Assembly (NCBI RefSeq): GCF_027531025.1 | Contig: NZ_JAPZQX010000002.1 | Coordinates: forward strand, 62,001-126,000 | Source: Novosphingobium sp. | GTDB lineage: Bacteria; Pseudomonadota; Alphaproteobacteria; Sphingomonadales; Sphingomonadaceae | Reading direction: 5' to 3' | DNA: 64,000 nucleotides | In this document: one piece after another, positions 16,023 through 27,679 of the stretch | Layout of the letters: every line of letters starts with the position of its first letter | How positions within the stretch are numbered: position 1 is the first letter of the stretch | Notes under the pieces: model-generated | The model's input: only the letters and a program-made list of their open reading frames with translations | Databases searched by the model: none | What the model was told of the DNA's origin: nothing | Position numbers and translations under genes: made by a program

Positions 16023-17834
16023 TTACGGCTGGCGCGGCCCCTTGCGGTGGGGTTTGGGCTTGCCCTTGAAGGGCGGGCGACCGCCGCCGGGGCGCGGGCC
16101 CCGGTCGTTGCCCCGATCATTGTTGCGATCCGGACGCTGCGGGCCTCTGGGCCGGTTCTCCCGCGCGGCGTCACGCGGGGTTTCGAGGGAGAGGTCGATG
16201 GTGATCCCGCTCTCGTCCTCGCTGCCGGGATTGGCGGTGCGGGCGACGGCGGCGCGGAACTTGGCTTCCAGGGCGCGGGGGATCTGGAAGAAGGTTTCGT
16301 TGGCGGCGATGCGGATCGCGCCAATCTCGTTGCGGGTCACGTGGCCGCGGCGGCAGAGCAGCGGCAGCAGCCAGCGCGGATCGGCGTTGTGGCGGCGGCC
16401 GATGTCCATCCGGAACCAGACGGTATCGTCAAAGCCTTCGCGGTGATGCACGGGCCGCGCCTGGCCATCGGGCTTCACGCGGGCCGAGAGGTCGATCAGT
16501 TCCTCGGGTTCGGGCAGACGGCTGGCATGGGCGCGGACCAGCGCGAGCGCCAGCTCCTCCGGCCCCATGGTGGCGAGCAGGCGGCCAGCGAGTTCGCTCT
16601 CGGCCTCGCTCGGCTCGATCGGCTGGGTCAGCGTGGCGATCAGGCGTTCGTGATCCTGGGCGCGGATCGCCTCGGGGCCGGGAACGTCCATCCACTCGGC
16701 ATCGATCCGCGCGCCGCGCAGCATCATCTCCACCCGGCGGCGGCGCGGGTAGGGCACGATCAGGACAGCGGTGCCCTTCTTGCCCGCACGGCCAGTGCGG
16801 CCCGAGCGGTGTTGCAGCGCCTCGGCATCGCGCGGAATCTCGACGTGGATGACCAGGCTCAAGGAGGCGATGTCGATCCCGCGCGCGGCCACGTCGGTCG
16901 CCACGCAAACGCGGGCGCGCTTGTCGCGCAGCGCCTGCAGCGCCTGGTTGCGCTCGTTCTGGCTGTGCTCGCCCGACAGGGCGACGGCCGCAAAGCCACG
17001 CTCGACCAGCGTGGCGTGGAGGTGGCGGACATTGTCACGCGTGGCGCAGAACAGCATGGCCGTTTCCGCCTCGTGGAAGCGCAGCAGGTTGACCACCGCG
17101 TTCTCGATGTCGGAGGGTGAGACGGTGACCACCTGATAGGCGATGTCGCCGTGGCCCTGTTCGTCACCAACGGTGCTGATCCGCAGGGCATCGTGCTGGT
17201 AACGCTTGGCCAGCGCCACAATCGGCTTGGGCAGGGTGGCCGAAAAGAGCAGCGTGCGGCGCTCGCCGGGCGTCGCGTCGAGCAGTTCCTCAAGGTCTTC
17301 GCGAAAGCCCATGTCGAGCATTTCGTCGGCCTCATCGAGGACCACGAACTTCAGCGCCGAAAGGTCGAGCGCGCCGCGCTCCAGATGATCGCGCAGGCGG
17401 CCGGGGGTGCCGACCACGAAATGCGCTCCCTGATAGAGCGTGCGCCGTTCGCGCGAGGGATCCATCCCGCCGACGCAGGTGGCGACGGTGGCACCGGTCC
17501 CGGCGAAGAGCCAGGTCAGCTCGCGGCTGACCTGCAGCGCCAGTTCGCGGGTGGGGGCGACGACCAGCGCCAGCGGCGCGCCGGCCGGGGGCAGGGCCTG
17601 ACCAGCGCCGAGCAATTCGGCACCCATGGCGAGGCCAAAGGCGACCGTCTTGCCCGAACCGGTGCGGGCCGAGACGACGAGGTCGCGGCCCTGGGCGTCG
17701 GGTTCGATCACGGCCGCTTGGACGGCGGTGAGTGCGGCACAGCCCCGCGCGGTCAGCGCGGCGGCGAGGGCGGCGGGAAGGGCGGCAAAAGGCGCAGCAC
17801 CCGCTGCGCCAGGCAGCGAGCCTGCGTTTTCCAT
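16023..17834 (-). CDS. DEAD-box RNA helicase with DbpA-type RNA-binding domain
   Basis: 603 residues. Helicase core: motif I SARTGSGKT, Ia PTRELALQV, Ib TPGRLRDHL, II VLDEADEMLDMGF, III SATLP, V ATDVAARGIDI, VI HRSGRTGRAGKKG. A DbpA/CsdA-like RNA-binding domain follows (WFRMDIGRRHNADPRWLLPL, then EIGAIRIAANETFFQI), and the basic tail is rich in Arg, Gly and Pro. ATP-dependent RNA remodelling in ribosome assembly or cold adaptation is the likely role. Begins 5 bp after the typA stop, so the two form an operon. Not assigned to DeaD or DbpA specifically. Confidence 0.92.
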   Translation of the reverse strand: MENAGSLPGAAGAAPFAALPAALAAALTARGCAALTAVQAAVIEPDAQGRDLVVSARTGSGKTVAFGLAMGAELLGAGQALPPAGAPLALVVAPTRELALQVSRELTWLFAGTGATVATCVGGMDPSRERRTLYQGAHFVVGTPGRLRDHLERGALDLSALKFVVLDEADEMLDMGFREDLEELLDATPGERRTLLFSATLPKPIVALAKRYQHDALRISTVGDEQGHGDIAYQVVTVSPSDIENAVVNLLRFHEAETAMLFCATRDNVRHLHATLVERGFAAVALSGEHSQNERNQALQALRDKRARVCVATDVAARGIDIASLSLVIHVEIPRDAEALQHRSGRTGRAGKKGTAVLIVPYPRRRRVEMMLRGARIDAEWMDVPGPEAIRAQDHERLIATLTQPIEPSEAESELAGRLLATMGPEELALALVRAHASRLPEPEELIDLSARVKPDGQARPVHHREGFDDTVWFRMDIGRRHNADPRWLLPLLCRRGHVTRNEIGAIRIAANETFFQIPRALEAKFRAAVARTANPGSEDESGITIDLSLETPRDAARENRPRGPQRPDRNNDRGNDRGPRPGGGRPPFKGKPKPHRKGPRQP

Positions 17835-17839
17835 GATAG

Positions 17840-19672
<1,833 letters not shown>

Positions 19673-19821
19673 TTCGAGATCTCACAAAACGGGGGAGGGC
19701 GTGGCGCTTGCTGCGCCGCAACATTGCGCGCGCCCCTAGCCGATGCAGCGCCATACGGCAAGTGTAGCGGTACCTTGTAGGGTATTGATTTTTCCCAGTC
19801 CGGCCGTTAGGGGCGCGGGTC

Positions 19822-22455
19822 ATGAACAAACTGATCCTGCGCGCCGCCCTGATCGGCGCTTCCGCCTTTCCCACAATCGCCTATGCCCAGAGCGTCCCGG
19901 TCGAGGAGGAGGCTCCGCCCGCTCCCGAAGCGGTCGAGGAAGTGGCTGACGGCAACGAGATCATCGTCACCGCGACCAAGCGCGAACAGACCCTGCAGGA
20001 CGTGCCGGTGGCCGTTTCGGTGACCACCGCCGAAACCATCGAGCGCGCCCAGATTCGCGACCTGAAGGACCTGCAGACGCTGGTTCCCTCGCTGCGCGTG
20101 TCGCAGCTGCAGTCCAGCGCGAACACCAATTTCATCATCCGCGGCTTCGGCAACGGCGCCAACAACCCGGGCATCGAACCCTCGGTCGGCGTCTTCGTCG
20201 ATGGCGTCTATCGCAGCCGCACCGCTGCCCAGATCGGCGACCTGCCCGATGTCCAGCGCGTTGAAGTGCTGCGCGGCCCGCAGTCGACCCTGTTCGGCAA
20301 GAACGCCAGCGCCGGCGTGATCTCGATGATCACGCGCGAACCCTCGTTCAACTTCGGCGGCAGCATCGAAGGCACCTATGGCAACTATGACGCCATGGTG
20401 CTCAAGGGCTATGTCACCGGCCCGATCACCGACACGCTGGCCGCTAGCCTCTCGGCCGGGATCAACAAGCGGGACGGCTATGTCACCGACCTGGGCTACA
20501 ATGGCGACAGCAACGAGCGCGACCGCTGGTTCGTGCGCGGCCAGCTGCGGTTCGAGCCGACCGACGCGCTCAAGATCCGCCTGATCGCCGATTACGACAA
20601 GATCGATGAAGTCTGCTGCGCCGTGGTCAACGTCCGCCGGTCGGGCGCGACCGCCGCGATCGAGGCCCTGGGCGGCCGGGTCAACAATGCGGCGACCCCG
20701 TTCGCCGATGTGACCTATTCGAACTTCCCCTCGACCAACAAGATCGAGAACTGGGGCCTTTCGGGCCAGGTCGATTACCAGGTCGGCCCGCTCAAGCTGA
20801 CCTCGATCACCGCCTATCGCAACAGCGCCAGCCTGACCAACCAGGATTCCGACTTCACCAGCGCCAACCTGATCGGTCAGAACGTCGGCGATGTGGAGCT
20901 TGATACCTTCACCCAGGAACTGCGGCTCAATGCCAACTTCCTGAACGTGGTCGATATCATGCTGGGCGGGTTCTATTTCGACGAGAAGGTCAAGTTCAAG
21001 AACTCGCTGACCTATGGCACGCAGTTCCGGCCCTATGCCGATCTCCTGTCGGGTGGGGCGATCGCGCAGCTTGAATCGCTGATTCTCGGCGTGCCGGTCG
21101 GTACCTTCCAGCGGCCGGGCCAGGGCGTGTTCGATGACTTCACCATGGACAACACCGCCTGGTCGGTGTTCGGCAATATCGACGTCCAGCTGGGTGACCG
21201 CTTCACCCTGACCCTGGGGGCCAACTACACCAAGGACAAGAAGGACGTCTCCAGCCGGACCGTCAGCACCGATACCTTTTCGGCGCTCGATTTCGTGGCG
21301 ATTGGCGGCGGCGTGATCCGCAACACCGTGATCGCCCAGCAGGTCGGCGCAGCGCTCAGCCTGTCCGGCCCGGCCAACGCGACCCAGATCGCCACTTTCG
21401 CCGGTGCCCAACCCGCGATCTACAACGCGATCGTGACCGGGGCGACCAGCTTTGCCAATGCCAATGCGGCCAACCCGGCGGTCAACCCGCTGCTGGGCCT
21501 GCGCCCGCTGCAGTTCCTGCCGCCGTTCCTGAACATCCCGAACGCGGTGGAAAGCGGCAAGACCCGCGACGGCAAGTGGACCTGGACCGCGCGGCTGGCG
21601 ATGGACGTGACCGACAGCCTCAACGCCTATGTGTCCTACGCCACCGGGTTCAAGGCCAGCTCGTTCAACCTCTCGCGTGACAGCCGCCCGCTGGCGAGCG
21701 ACCTGCCCGCGCTGCGGACTGCCGGGCTGACCGTGCCGAACCTGACCACCGGTTCGCGTTTTGCCGGGCCGGAAAATGCCAAGGTGATGGAACTGGGGCT
21801 CAAGGCCAACTGGGGCATTGCCAGCGCCAACCTGACGCTGTTCAAGCAGACCATCACCGGCTTCCAGTCGAACGTCTTCACCGGAACCGGCTTTGCCCTG
21901 GCCAATGCCGGCAAGCAGTCGACCGTCGGGGTCGAGTTCGACGGGATGGTCAAGCCGACCAAGTCGCTCTCGCTGAACCTGGCGCTGGTCTATCTCGATC
22001 CGCAGTATGACAGCTTTGTCGCTTCGGCGCTGGGTGACCTGTCGGGCACCCGGCCGGCCGGGATCCCGGGCCTGTCGACCACCATCGGCGCGCAGTGGAA
22101 CAAGGAACTGGCCAATGGCGACCGCCTGATCCTGCGCAGCGATTGGCACTACGAATCCCCGGTCCAGGTGATCGAGGGTCTGCCGGGCTTTATCCAGCGC
22201 AATGCCCTTGGCCAGGTGACCTCCTACCAGCCTGCCTTCGATGCCGCGCGTCCGTTCCGCCGCGAGGTGAGCGAGATCAGTGCATCGGCGACCTATGCGC
22301 TGATGAATGGTCTGGAATTCACCGTGTGGGGCCGCAACCTCACCAACAACCGGTACATCATCCAGATCTTCGACTCGGTTGCCCAGTCGGGTTCGGTCTC
22401 GGCCTATCCCAACCAGCCGCGCACTTATGGCGCGTCGGTGCGGTTCAAGTGGTAA
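19822..22455 (+). CDS. TonB-dependent outer membrane receptor
   Basis: 877 residues. Signal peptide MNKLILRAALIGASAFPTIA, cut near AYA-QS. A TonB-box-like EIIVTATKREQTLQDVPVAV and a plug domain with GFGNGANNPGIEPSVGVFVD, VEVLRGPQSTLFGKNASAG and ISMITREP follow. A 22-strand-type barrel ends in the aromatic residue (YGASVRFKW). It is a large sphingomonad receptor of the kind used for iron complexes or for aromatic or oligosaccharide ligands; the ligand is not readable. A strong terminator hairpin follows at 22495. The next gene on the strand encodes an M16 peptidase. Confidence 0.93.
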   Translation: MNKLILRAALIGASAFPTIAYAQSVPVEEEAPPAPEAVEEVADGNEIIVTATKREQTLQDVPVAVSVTTAETIERAQIRDLKDLQTLVPSLRVSQLQSSANTNFIIRGFGNGANNPGIEPSVGVFVDGVYRSRTAAQIGDLPDVQRVEVLRGPQSTLFGKNASAGVISMITREPSFNFGGSIEGTYGNYDAMVLKGYVTGPITDTLAASLSAGINKRDGYVTDLGYNGDSNERDRWFVRGQLRFEPTDALKIRLIADYDKIDEVCCAVVNVRRSGATAAIEALGGRVNNAATPFADVTYSNFPSTNKIENWGLSGQVDYQVGPLKLTSITAYRNSASLTNQDSDFTSANLIGQNVGDVELDTFTQELRLNANFLNVVDIMLGGFYFDEKVKFKNSLTYGTQFRPYADLLSGGAIAQLESLILGVPVGTFQRPGQGVFDDFTMDNTAWSVFGNIDVQLGDRFTLTLGANYTKDKKDVSSRTVSTDTFSALDFVAIGGGVIRNTVIAQQVGAALSLSGPANATQIATFAGAQPAIYNAIVTGATSFANANAANPAVNPLLGLRPLQFLPPFLNIPNAVESGKTRDGKWTWTARLAMDVTDSLNAYVSYATGFKASSFNLSRDSRPLASDLPALRTAGLTVPNLTTGSRFAGPENAKVMELGLKANWGIASANLTLFKQTITGFQSNVFTGTGFALANAGKQSTVGVEFDGMVKPTKSLSLNLALVYLDPQYDSFVASALGDLSGTRPAGIPGLSTTIGAQWNKELANGDRLILRSDWHYESPVQVIEGLPGFIQRNALGQVTSYQPAFDAARPFRREVSEISASATYALMNGLEFTVWGRNLTNNRYIIQIFDSVAQSGSVSAYPNQPRTYGASVRFKW

Positions 22456-22494
22456 GCTGAAAAAGCCGGTCGGAAATGAACGCCGGAAATGAAG

Positions 22495-22523
22495 AAGGGG
22501 GCGGTGCAGATCGCCCCCTTATT
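22495..22523 (+). terminator. Intrinsic terminator after the TonB receptor gene
   Basis: Perfect 9-bp stem AAGGGGGCG / CGCCCCCTT with an 8-nt loop, followed by ATTC. It lies 39 bp after the receptor stop and 38 bp before the peptidase start, which argues that the two genes are separate transcription units. Confidence 0.75.
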
Positions 22524-22560
22524 CATTGGCTCTTCACAGTGGCATGCCTATAACCGGGAC

Positions 22561-25524
22561 ATGACCTTGCGTTTTCGCGCCCTAGCCGCGCTCGCCCTGC
22601 TGCTGCCGCTGTCTGTCCAGGGCGTCCAACCGCTCCTTGCCCAATCAGCCCCGAAGGCGGAAGCTGCCGCCAAGACCCCCTGGCTCTATCGTGGCAGCGA
22701 CGTGCCGCAGGACAAGGAATGGGTGTTCGGCGAGCTGCCCAACGGGGTGCGCTATGCCCTGCGCAAGAACGGTGTCCCGCAGGGGCAGGTCGCGATCCGG
22801 ATTCGCATGGACGTGGGCTCGCTGCACGAGGCGGATAACGAGCGCGGCTATGCCCACCTGCTGGAGCACCTGGTCTTCCGCCAGTCGCGTTACCTGGCCG
22901 AAGGGGCGGCGATCCCCACCTGGCAGCGGCTGGGCGCAACCTTCGGCAGCGATACCAATGCCGAAACCAGCCCGGTTGCCACCACCTTCAAGCTCGACCT
23001 GCCCAATACCACGCCGGACAAGCTCGACGAATCGCTTAAGCTGCTGTCGGGCATGATGATTGCCCCGGCGCTGACCGAGGCCAATGTCCGCACCGAGGTG
23101 CCGATTGTCCTCGCCGAAAAGCGCGAGCGCGGCGGCACCGGCGAACGCGTGGCCGAAGCGACGCAGCAGACCCTGTTTGCCGGACAGCGGCTGGCCGTGC
23201 GCCAGGTGATCGGCACGACCGAGGCGCTCCAGGCCGCCAGCCAGGCCAGCGTCCGGGCCTTTCACACCCGCTGGTACCGGCCCGAGAACGCGGTGATCGT
23301 GATCGCTGGCGATATCGAGCCGGCGCTGATGGAAGCAATGGTGCGGCGCCACTTTGCCGATTGGCCGGTCACCGGCAAGCCCACGCCGGCGCCGCCGTTT
23401 GGCGATCCGGTCGCCCCGGCCGGGGCCGATCCCGCCAACCCGGTGGGCGAGACCCGCGTGCTGGTCGAACCCGAACTGCCGCGCGGCATCACCTATGCCG
23501 TGCTGCGGCCCTGGCGGCAGGTGCAGGATACCATTGTCTACAACCAGGGGCTGATGCTCGATTCGCTGGCCCAGGCGATCATCAACCGCCGGCTCGAGGC
23601 GCGGGCCCGGGCCGGGGGCAGCTTCCTGTTCGCCCAGGTCGGGCAGGAAAAGGTCAGCCGCTCGGCCGACGCCACCTTTGTCTCGATAACGCCGTTGAGC
23701 GAGGACTGGACCAAGTCGCTGACCGAAGTGCGCGGGGTGATCGCCGATGCCCTGGCCACGCCGCCCAGCGAGGACGAGATCGAGCGCGAAGTGGCCGAAT
23801 TCAGCGTTGCCTTTGAAAGCTCGGTCGAGCAGCGCCGCCTGCTGGCCGGGGCCAAGCTGGCCGATGACCTGGTGACTGCGGTCGATATCCGCGAAACCAT
23901 TGCCTCGCCCGAAACGGTGCTGGACATCTTCAACCGTTCGCGCGCGCTGTTCACGCCGGAAGCGGTGCACCGTCATACCCGGCGGCTGTTTACCGGCGCG
24001 GTGACCCGCGCGGTCTATGTCACCCCGCAGGCCGGTGAGGCCGAGGCGACCCAGCTGGCCGCGGCCCTGGCCCGCCCCGCAGTGCCCGATGATCGCGCCC
24101 GCCCGGGCGGCAAGCCGATCTCGTTTGCCGACATGCCGCCGCTGGGCGAGCCGGGCCAGCTGGTGGCCGAAACGCCGACCGGCCTGCTGGGGATCGAACA
24201 GCTCGAATTCGCCAACGGCGTGAAGGTGCTGCTCTGGCCGACCACCGACGAGCCGGGCCGGGTCTCGGTCAAGGTCCGGTTCGGTGCCGGCTATCGCGCA
24301 TTCAGCAGCGGCGATGCGGCCTATATCGCGCTGGGCGACATGGCGTTGGTCGGGTCTGGCCAGGGCACGCTCGGCCAGGAAGAGCTCGACCGGATCAGCA
24401 CCGGGCGCAAGATGGGCTACGATTTCGAGATCGGCGATTCCTCGTTCCAGTTCTCGGCCGATACCCGCTCGGCCGATATGACCGACCAGCTCTACCTGTT
24501 CGCGCAGAAGTTCGCCCAGCCGCGCTGGGATGCGAACCCGGTGCTGCGGGCCAAGGCGGCGGCGCGGCTGCGCTATGAAAGCTTTGCCGCATCACCGCAG
24601 GGCGTGCTGGAACGCGATCTGGAGTTCCTCCAGCGCGGGCGCGATCCGCGTTTCCGCACCGCGACCCCGCGCGAGGTCGAGGCGGCAACCCCGGCCGGCT
24701 TCCGCCAGGTCTGGCAGCCGATCCTCGAACGCGGCCCGATCGAAGTGCAGCTGTTCGGCGATTTCACCCGCGAGGCGGCGATTGCCGCGCTGTCGCGCAG
24801 CTTTGGCGCGCTGGCACCGCGCCAGCCGCTGGGCCAGGGCCTGCAACCGGCGCGGGTCCCGACCCTGCCGGCTTCGGCCCGCCCGATCGTGCTCGATCAT
24901 CGCGGCGATCCCTCGCAGGCGGCGGCGCTGATCGCCTGGACCACCGGCGGCGGCATGGCCGGCATTTCGGAAAGCCGCCAGCTCGAGATCCTGTCCAACC
25001 TGTTCCAGAACCGATTGATGGACGCGATGCGCGAAAAGCTGGGCGCGGCCTATGCCCCGCAGGTGTTCAACAGCTGGCCGCAGGACCTGGAGAACGGCGG
25101 GGCGATGACCGCTATGGCCCAGCTGGCGCCCAAGGACGTGCCGGTGTTCTTCGCCACGGCCGAGGAAATCGCCGCCAACCTGATCGCCAGCCCGCCCAGC
25201 GCCGACGAGCTGGAGCGGGTAATCGAACCGCTGCGCCAGCAGATCTCGCGCGCCAGCACCAGCAGCGCCTTCTTCATGTTCCAGCTGGAAGGGGCCACGG
25301 CCGAACCGGCCAAGTTCGGCGCGCTGCGCACCCTGCTGCCCGATTACACCCGCACCACGCCCGAGGCGATGCAGGCGCTGGCCCGCAAGTACCTTGGCCC
25401 GGGCCGGTCGTGGCGGGCGGCGGTGCTGCCGCAGGGACCGGCATCAGCCGTCGCCGCGACCGAGAGCGAGGCCATGGCCGCCGCGGCCGCAATGCAGTCC
25501 GAGCGGCAGACCGAGGGCCGCTGA
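22561..25524 (+). CDS. M16-family zinc peptidase, exported
   Basis: 987 residues, the size of a two-half pitrilysin/insulinase-type peptidase. Signal peptide MTLRFRALAALALLLPLSVQ. The inverted zinc motif HLLEH is at residues 99-103 (His99, Glu102, His103), with a distal Glu in VPIVLAEKRERGG. The second half (from about residue 540, LEFANGVKVLLWPT) is a fold repeat without the zinc motif, as in the family. Likely a periplasmic clamshell peptidase. Start taken at the ATG giving a clean signal peptide. Lies behind a TonB-dependent receptor, but a terminator separates the two. Confidence 0.9.
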   Translation: MTLRFRALAALALLLPLSVQGVQPLLAQSAPKAEAAAKTPWLYRGSDVPQDKEWVFGELPNGVRYALRKNGVPQGQVAIRIRMDVGSLHEADNERGYAHLLEHLVFRQSRYLAEGAAIPTWQRLGATFGSDTNAETSPVATTFKLDLPNTTPDKLDESLKLLSGMMIAPALTEANVRTEVPIVLAEKRERGGTGERVAEATQQTLFAGQRLAVRQVIGTTEALQAASQASVRAFHTRWYRPENAVIVIAGDIEPALMEAMVRRHFADWPVTGKPTPAPPFGDPVAPAGADPANPVGETRVLVEPELPRGITYAVLRPWRQVQDTIVYNQGLMLDSLAQAIINRRLEARARAGGSFLFAQVGQEKVSRSADATFVSITPLSEDWTKSLTEVRGVIADALATPPSEDEIEREVAEFSVAFESSVEQRRLLAGAKLADDLVTAVDIRETIASPETVLDIFNRSRALFTPEAVHRHTRRLFTGAVTRAVYVTPQAGEAEATQLAAALARPAVPDDRARPGGKPISFADMPPLGEPGQLVAETPTGLLGIEQLEFANGVKVLLWPTTDEPGRVSVKVRFGAGYRAFSSGDAAYIALGDMALVGSGQGTLGQEELDRISTGRKMGYDFEIGDSSFQFSADTRSADMTDQLYLFAQKFAQPRWDANPVLRAKAAARLRYESFAASPQGVLERDLEFLQRGRDPRFRTATPREVEAATPAGFRQVWQPILERGPIEVQLFGDFTREAAIAALSRSFGALAPRQPLGQGLQPARVPTLPASARPIVLDHRGDPSQAAALIAWTTGGGMAGISESRQLEILSNLFQNRLMDAMREKLGAAYAPQVFNSWPQDLENGGAMTAMAQLAPKDVPVFFATAEEIAANLIASPPSADELERVIEPLRQQISRASTSSAFFMFQLEGATAEPAKFGALRTLLPDYTRTTPEAMQALARKYLGPGRSWRAAVLPQGPASAVAATESEAMAAAAAMQSERQTEGR

Positions 25525-25622
25525 TCGGTAACAATATTTCCTTTTGAGGGCGATCGGCTTTTCGTCTTTTGCAATTGCGAACAGACGGCGCTATGGCGCG
25601 CGGCCTGGAAGGAGCAAGACAA

Positions 25623-26996
25623 GTGGCAAGCAACTGGACCCCCGAAAGCTGGCAATCGCGTGAGGCACGGCATCTGCCGGTCTATCCCGATGCCGCGGCG
25701 CTTGGCCGGGTAACGGACACGCTCACCACTTTTCCGCCGCTGGTCTTCGCCGGCGAGGCGCGCGCGCTGAAGGCCGATCTGGCCCAGGTCGCGGCGGGCA
25801 AGGGCTTCCTGCTGCAGGGCGGGGACTGCGCCGAAAGCTTTGCCGAATTCCACCCCAACAACATCCGCGATACCTTCCGCGTGCTGCTGCAGATGGCGGT
25901 CGTGCTGACCTTTGCCAGCAAGCAGCCGGTGATCAAGGTGGGCCGCATGGCCGGCCAGTTCGCCAAGCCGCGCTCATCGCCGGTCGAGGTGATCGACGGG
26001 GTCGAACTGCCGAGCTACCTGGGTGACAATATCAACGGGATCGAGTTCACGCCGGAAGCCCGCATTCCCGATCCGCAGCGGCTGCTCCAGGCCTATTCGC
26101 AGTCGGCCGCCACGCTCAACCTGGTTCGCGCCTTCTCGACCGGGGGCTATGCCAACCTGCGCCAGGTCCATCAGTGGACACTCGATTTCATGGGCCGCTC
26201 GCCCTGGGCTGACAAGTTCGCCGAAGTCAGCAGCCGGATCGGCGAGGCGCTGGACTTCATGGAAGCCTGCGGGATCGATCCGCGCACCGTGCCGCAGCTG
26301 CAGGGCACGAGCTTCTACACCAGCCACGAGGCGCTGCACCTGCCCTATGAGCAGGCGATGACCCGCCAGGATTCGCTGACCGGGGACTGGTACGATACCT
26401 CCGCCCACATGCTGTGGATCGGCGATCGCACGCGCTTCGAGGGATCAGCTCATGTCGAGTTCCTGCGCGGTGTGGGCAATCCGCTGGGCATGAAGTGCGG
26501 TCCCTCGCTCTCGCCCGACGAGCTGCTGCGCCAGCTTGACCTGCTGAACCCCGGCCGCGAGGCGGGCCGCATCACCCTGATCAGCCGCTTCGGCGATGAC
26601 AAGGTGGAAGCCGGCCTGCCGCCGCTGGTCCGCGCGGTCCAGCGCGAAGGGCACCCGGTGGTCTGGTCGTGCGATCCGATGCACGGCAACGTGATCAAGG
26701 CGGAAAGCGGCTTCAAGACGCGTCCGTTCGACCGGATCCTGCGCGAAGTGCGGGGCTTCTTCGCGGTCCACCGCGCCGAAGGCACCCATGCGGGCGGCAT
26801 CCACATCGAGATGACCGGGCAGGACGTGACCGAATGCGTCGGCGGGGCCATCGCGATCAGCGATGAACGGTTGGCCGATCGCTATCACACCCACTGCGAT
26901 CCGCGGCTCAACGCGGCGCAGTCGCTCGAACTCGCGTTCCTGCTGGCCGAAGCGCTCAACCTCGAAGCCGGCGAACGCGCCCAGCGCGCGGCGTGA
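25623..26996 (+). CDS. Class II 3-deoxy-7-phosphoheptulonate synthase
   Basis: 457 residues, plant/mycobacterial-type (class II) DAHP synthase joining PEP and erythrose 4-phosphate, the first step of the shikimate pathway. Visible: [64 protein letters not shown] and CDPMHGNVI, the family's PEP- and metal-binding blocks. Start assigned to GTG at 25623, 8 nt after GGAAGGAG, giving the usual SNWTPESW N-terminus; an ATG at 25593 is an alternative. Its TGA overlaps the GTG start of the next gene by 4 bp. Confidence 0.95.
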   Translation: MASNWTPESWQSREARHLPVYPDAAALGRVTDTLTTFPPLVFAGEARALKADLAQVAAGKGFLLQGGDCAESFAEFHPNNIRDTFRVLLQMAVVLTFASKQPVIKVGRMAGQFAKPRSSPVEVIDGVELPSYLGDNINGIEFTPEARIPDPQRLLQAYSQSAATLNLVRAFSTGGYANLRQVHQWTLDFMGRSPWADKFAEVSSRIGEALDFMEACGIDPRTVPQLQGTSFYTSHEALHLPYEQAMTRQDSLTGDWYDTSAHMLWIGDRTRFEGSAHVEFLRGVGNPLGMKCGPSLSPDELLRQLDLLNPGREAGRITLISRFGDDKVEAGLPPLVRAVQREGHPVVWSCDPMHGNVIKAESGFKTRPFDRILREVRGFFAVHRAEGTHAGGIHIEMTGQDVTECVGGAIAISDERLADRYHTHCDPRLNAAQSLELAFLLAEALNLEAGERAQRAA

Positions 26997-27679
26997 TTAC
27001 CCGCGAACTGCTGGGCAGCGCCCAGGTGCCGGGCGGCGAGGAGCTGAAACTCTTCGCCCACGGCCGCGATTTCATGATCGTGATGGGCCACAACGAGCTG
27101 ATGAGCACGCGCATGCGCGGCTCGGAAGAGGCCCTGGCGACGATGACGCTCGACCGGCTGAAGGGGCGCTCCGCACCGAACCTGCTGATCGGTGGCTATG
27201 GCATGGGCTTTACCCTGCGCGCCGCGCTGGCCCGGCTCGGTCCGCAAGGGCGGGTCACCGTGGCCGAGCTGGTGCCGGAAATCATCCAGTGGGCGCGCGG
27301 GCCGATGGCCGAGGTCGCCGCCGGCTGCCTTGACGATCCGCGCGTCCGGCTGGTGATGGACGATGTCGGCGATGCGATCCTGCTCGCGCCCGAACCGTTC
27401 GACGCGATCCTGCTCGATGTCGACAACGGTCCGGACGGCCTGGTCCGGCCGGAAAACAATCGGCTTTACGGCAAGGCGGGCCTGCACAATGCCCGCAAGG
27501 CCCTGGCCCCCGGCGGGGTGCTGGCGATCTGGTCAGCCGAACGCGACGACAAATTTGTCCGCCGCATGGAAAGCGTCGGGTTCGAGGTCGAGGAAGTCGA
27601 GGTTCGTGCCCGCTATGATGCCAATGGCAAGGGCAAGGGCCCCCGCCACGTCATCTGGTTCGCGCGCGAAGCGGCCTAG
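26993..27679 (+). CDS. Spermidine synthase-like methyltransferase-fold protein
   Basis: 228 residues. Rossmann fold like polyamine aminopropyltransferases: [18 protein letters not shown] (nucleotide-binding loop), [15 protein letters not shown] (acidic residue binding the ribose), and [16 protein letters not shown], where spermidine synthases have the gate/catalytic Asp. The N-terminal beta hairpin is short and the substrate loop differs, so true aminopropyl transfer is uncertain. Starts at a GTG inside the DAHP synthase stop (GTGA), so it is translated with it. The stop TAG shares the CTAG palindrome with the stop of the convergent reductase gene. Confidence 0.75.
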   Translation: MITRELLGSAQVPGGEELKLFAHGRDFMIVMGHNELMSTRMRGSEEALATMTLDRLKGRSAPNLLIGGYGMGFTLRAALARLGPQGRVTVAELVPEIIQWARGPMAEVAAGCLDDPRVRLVMDDVGDAILLAPEPFDAILLDVDNGPDGLVRPENNRLYGKAGLHNARKALAPGGVLAIWSAERDDKFVRRMESVGFEVEEVEVRARYDANGKGKGPRHVIWFAREAA

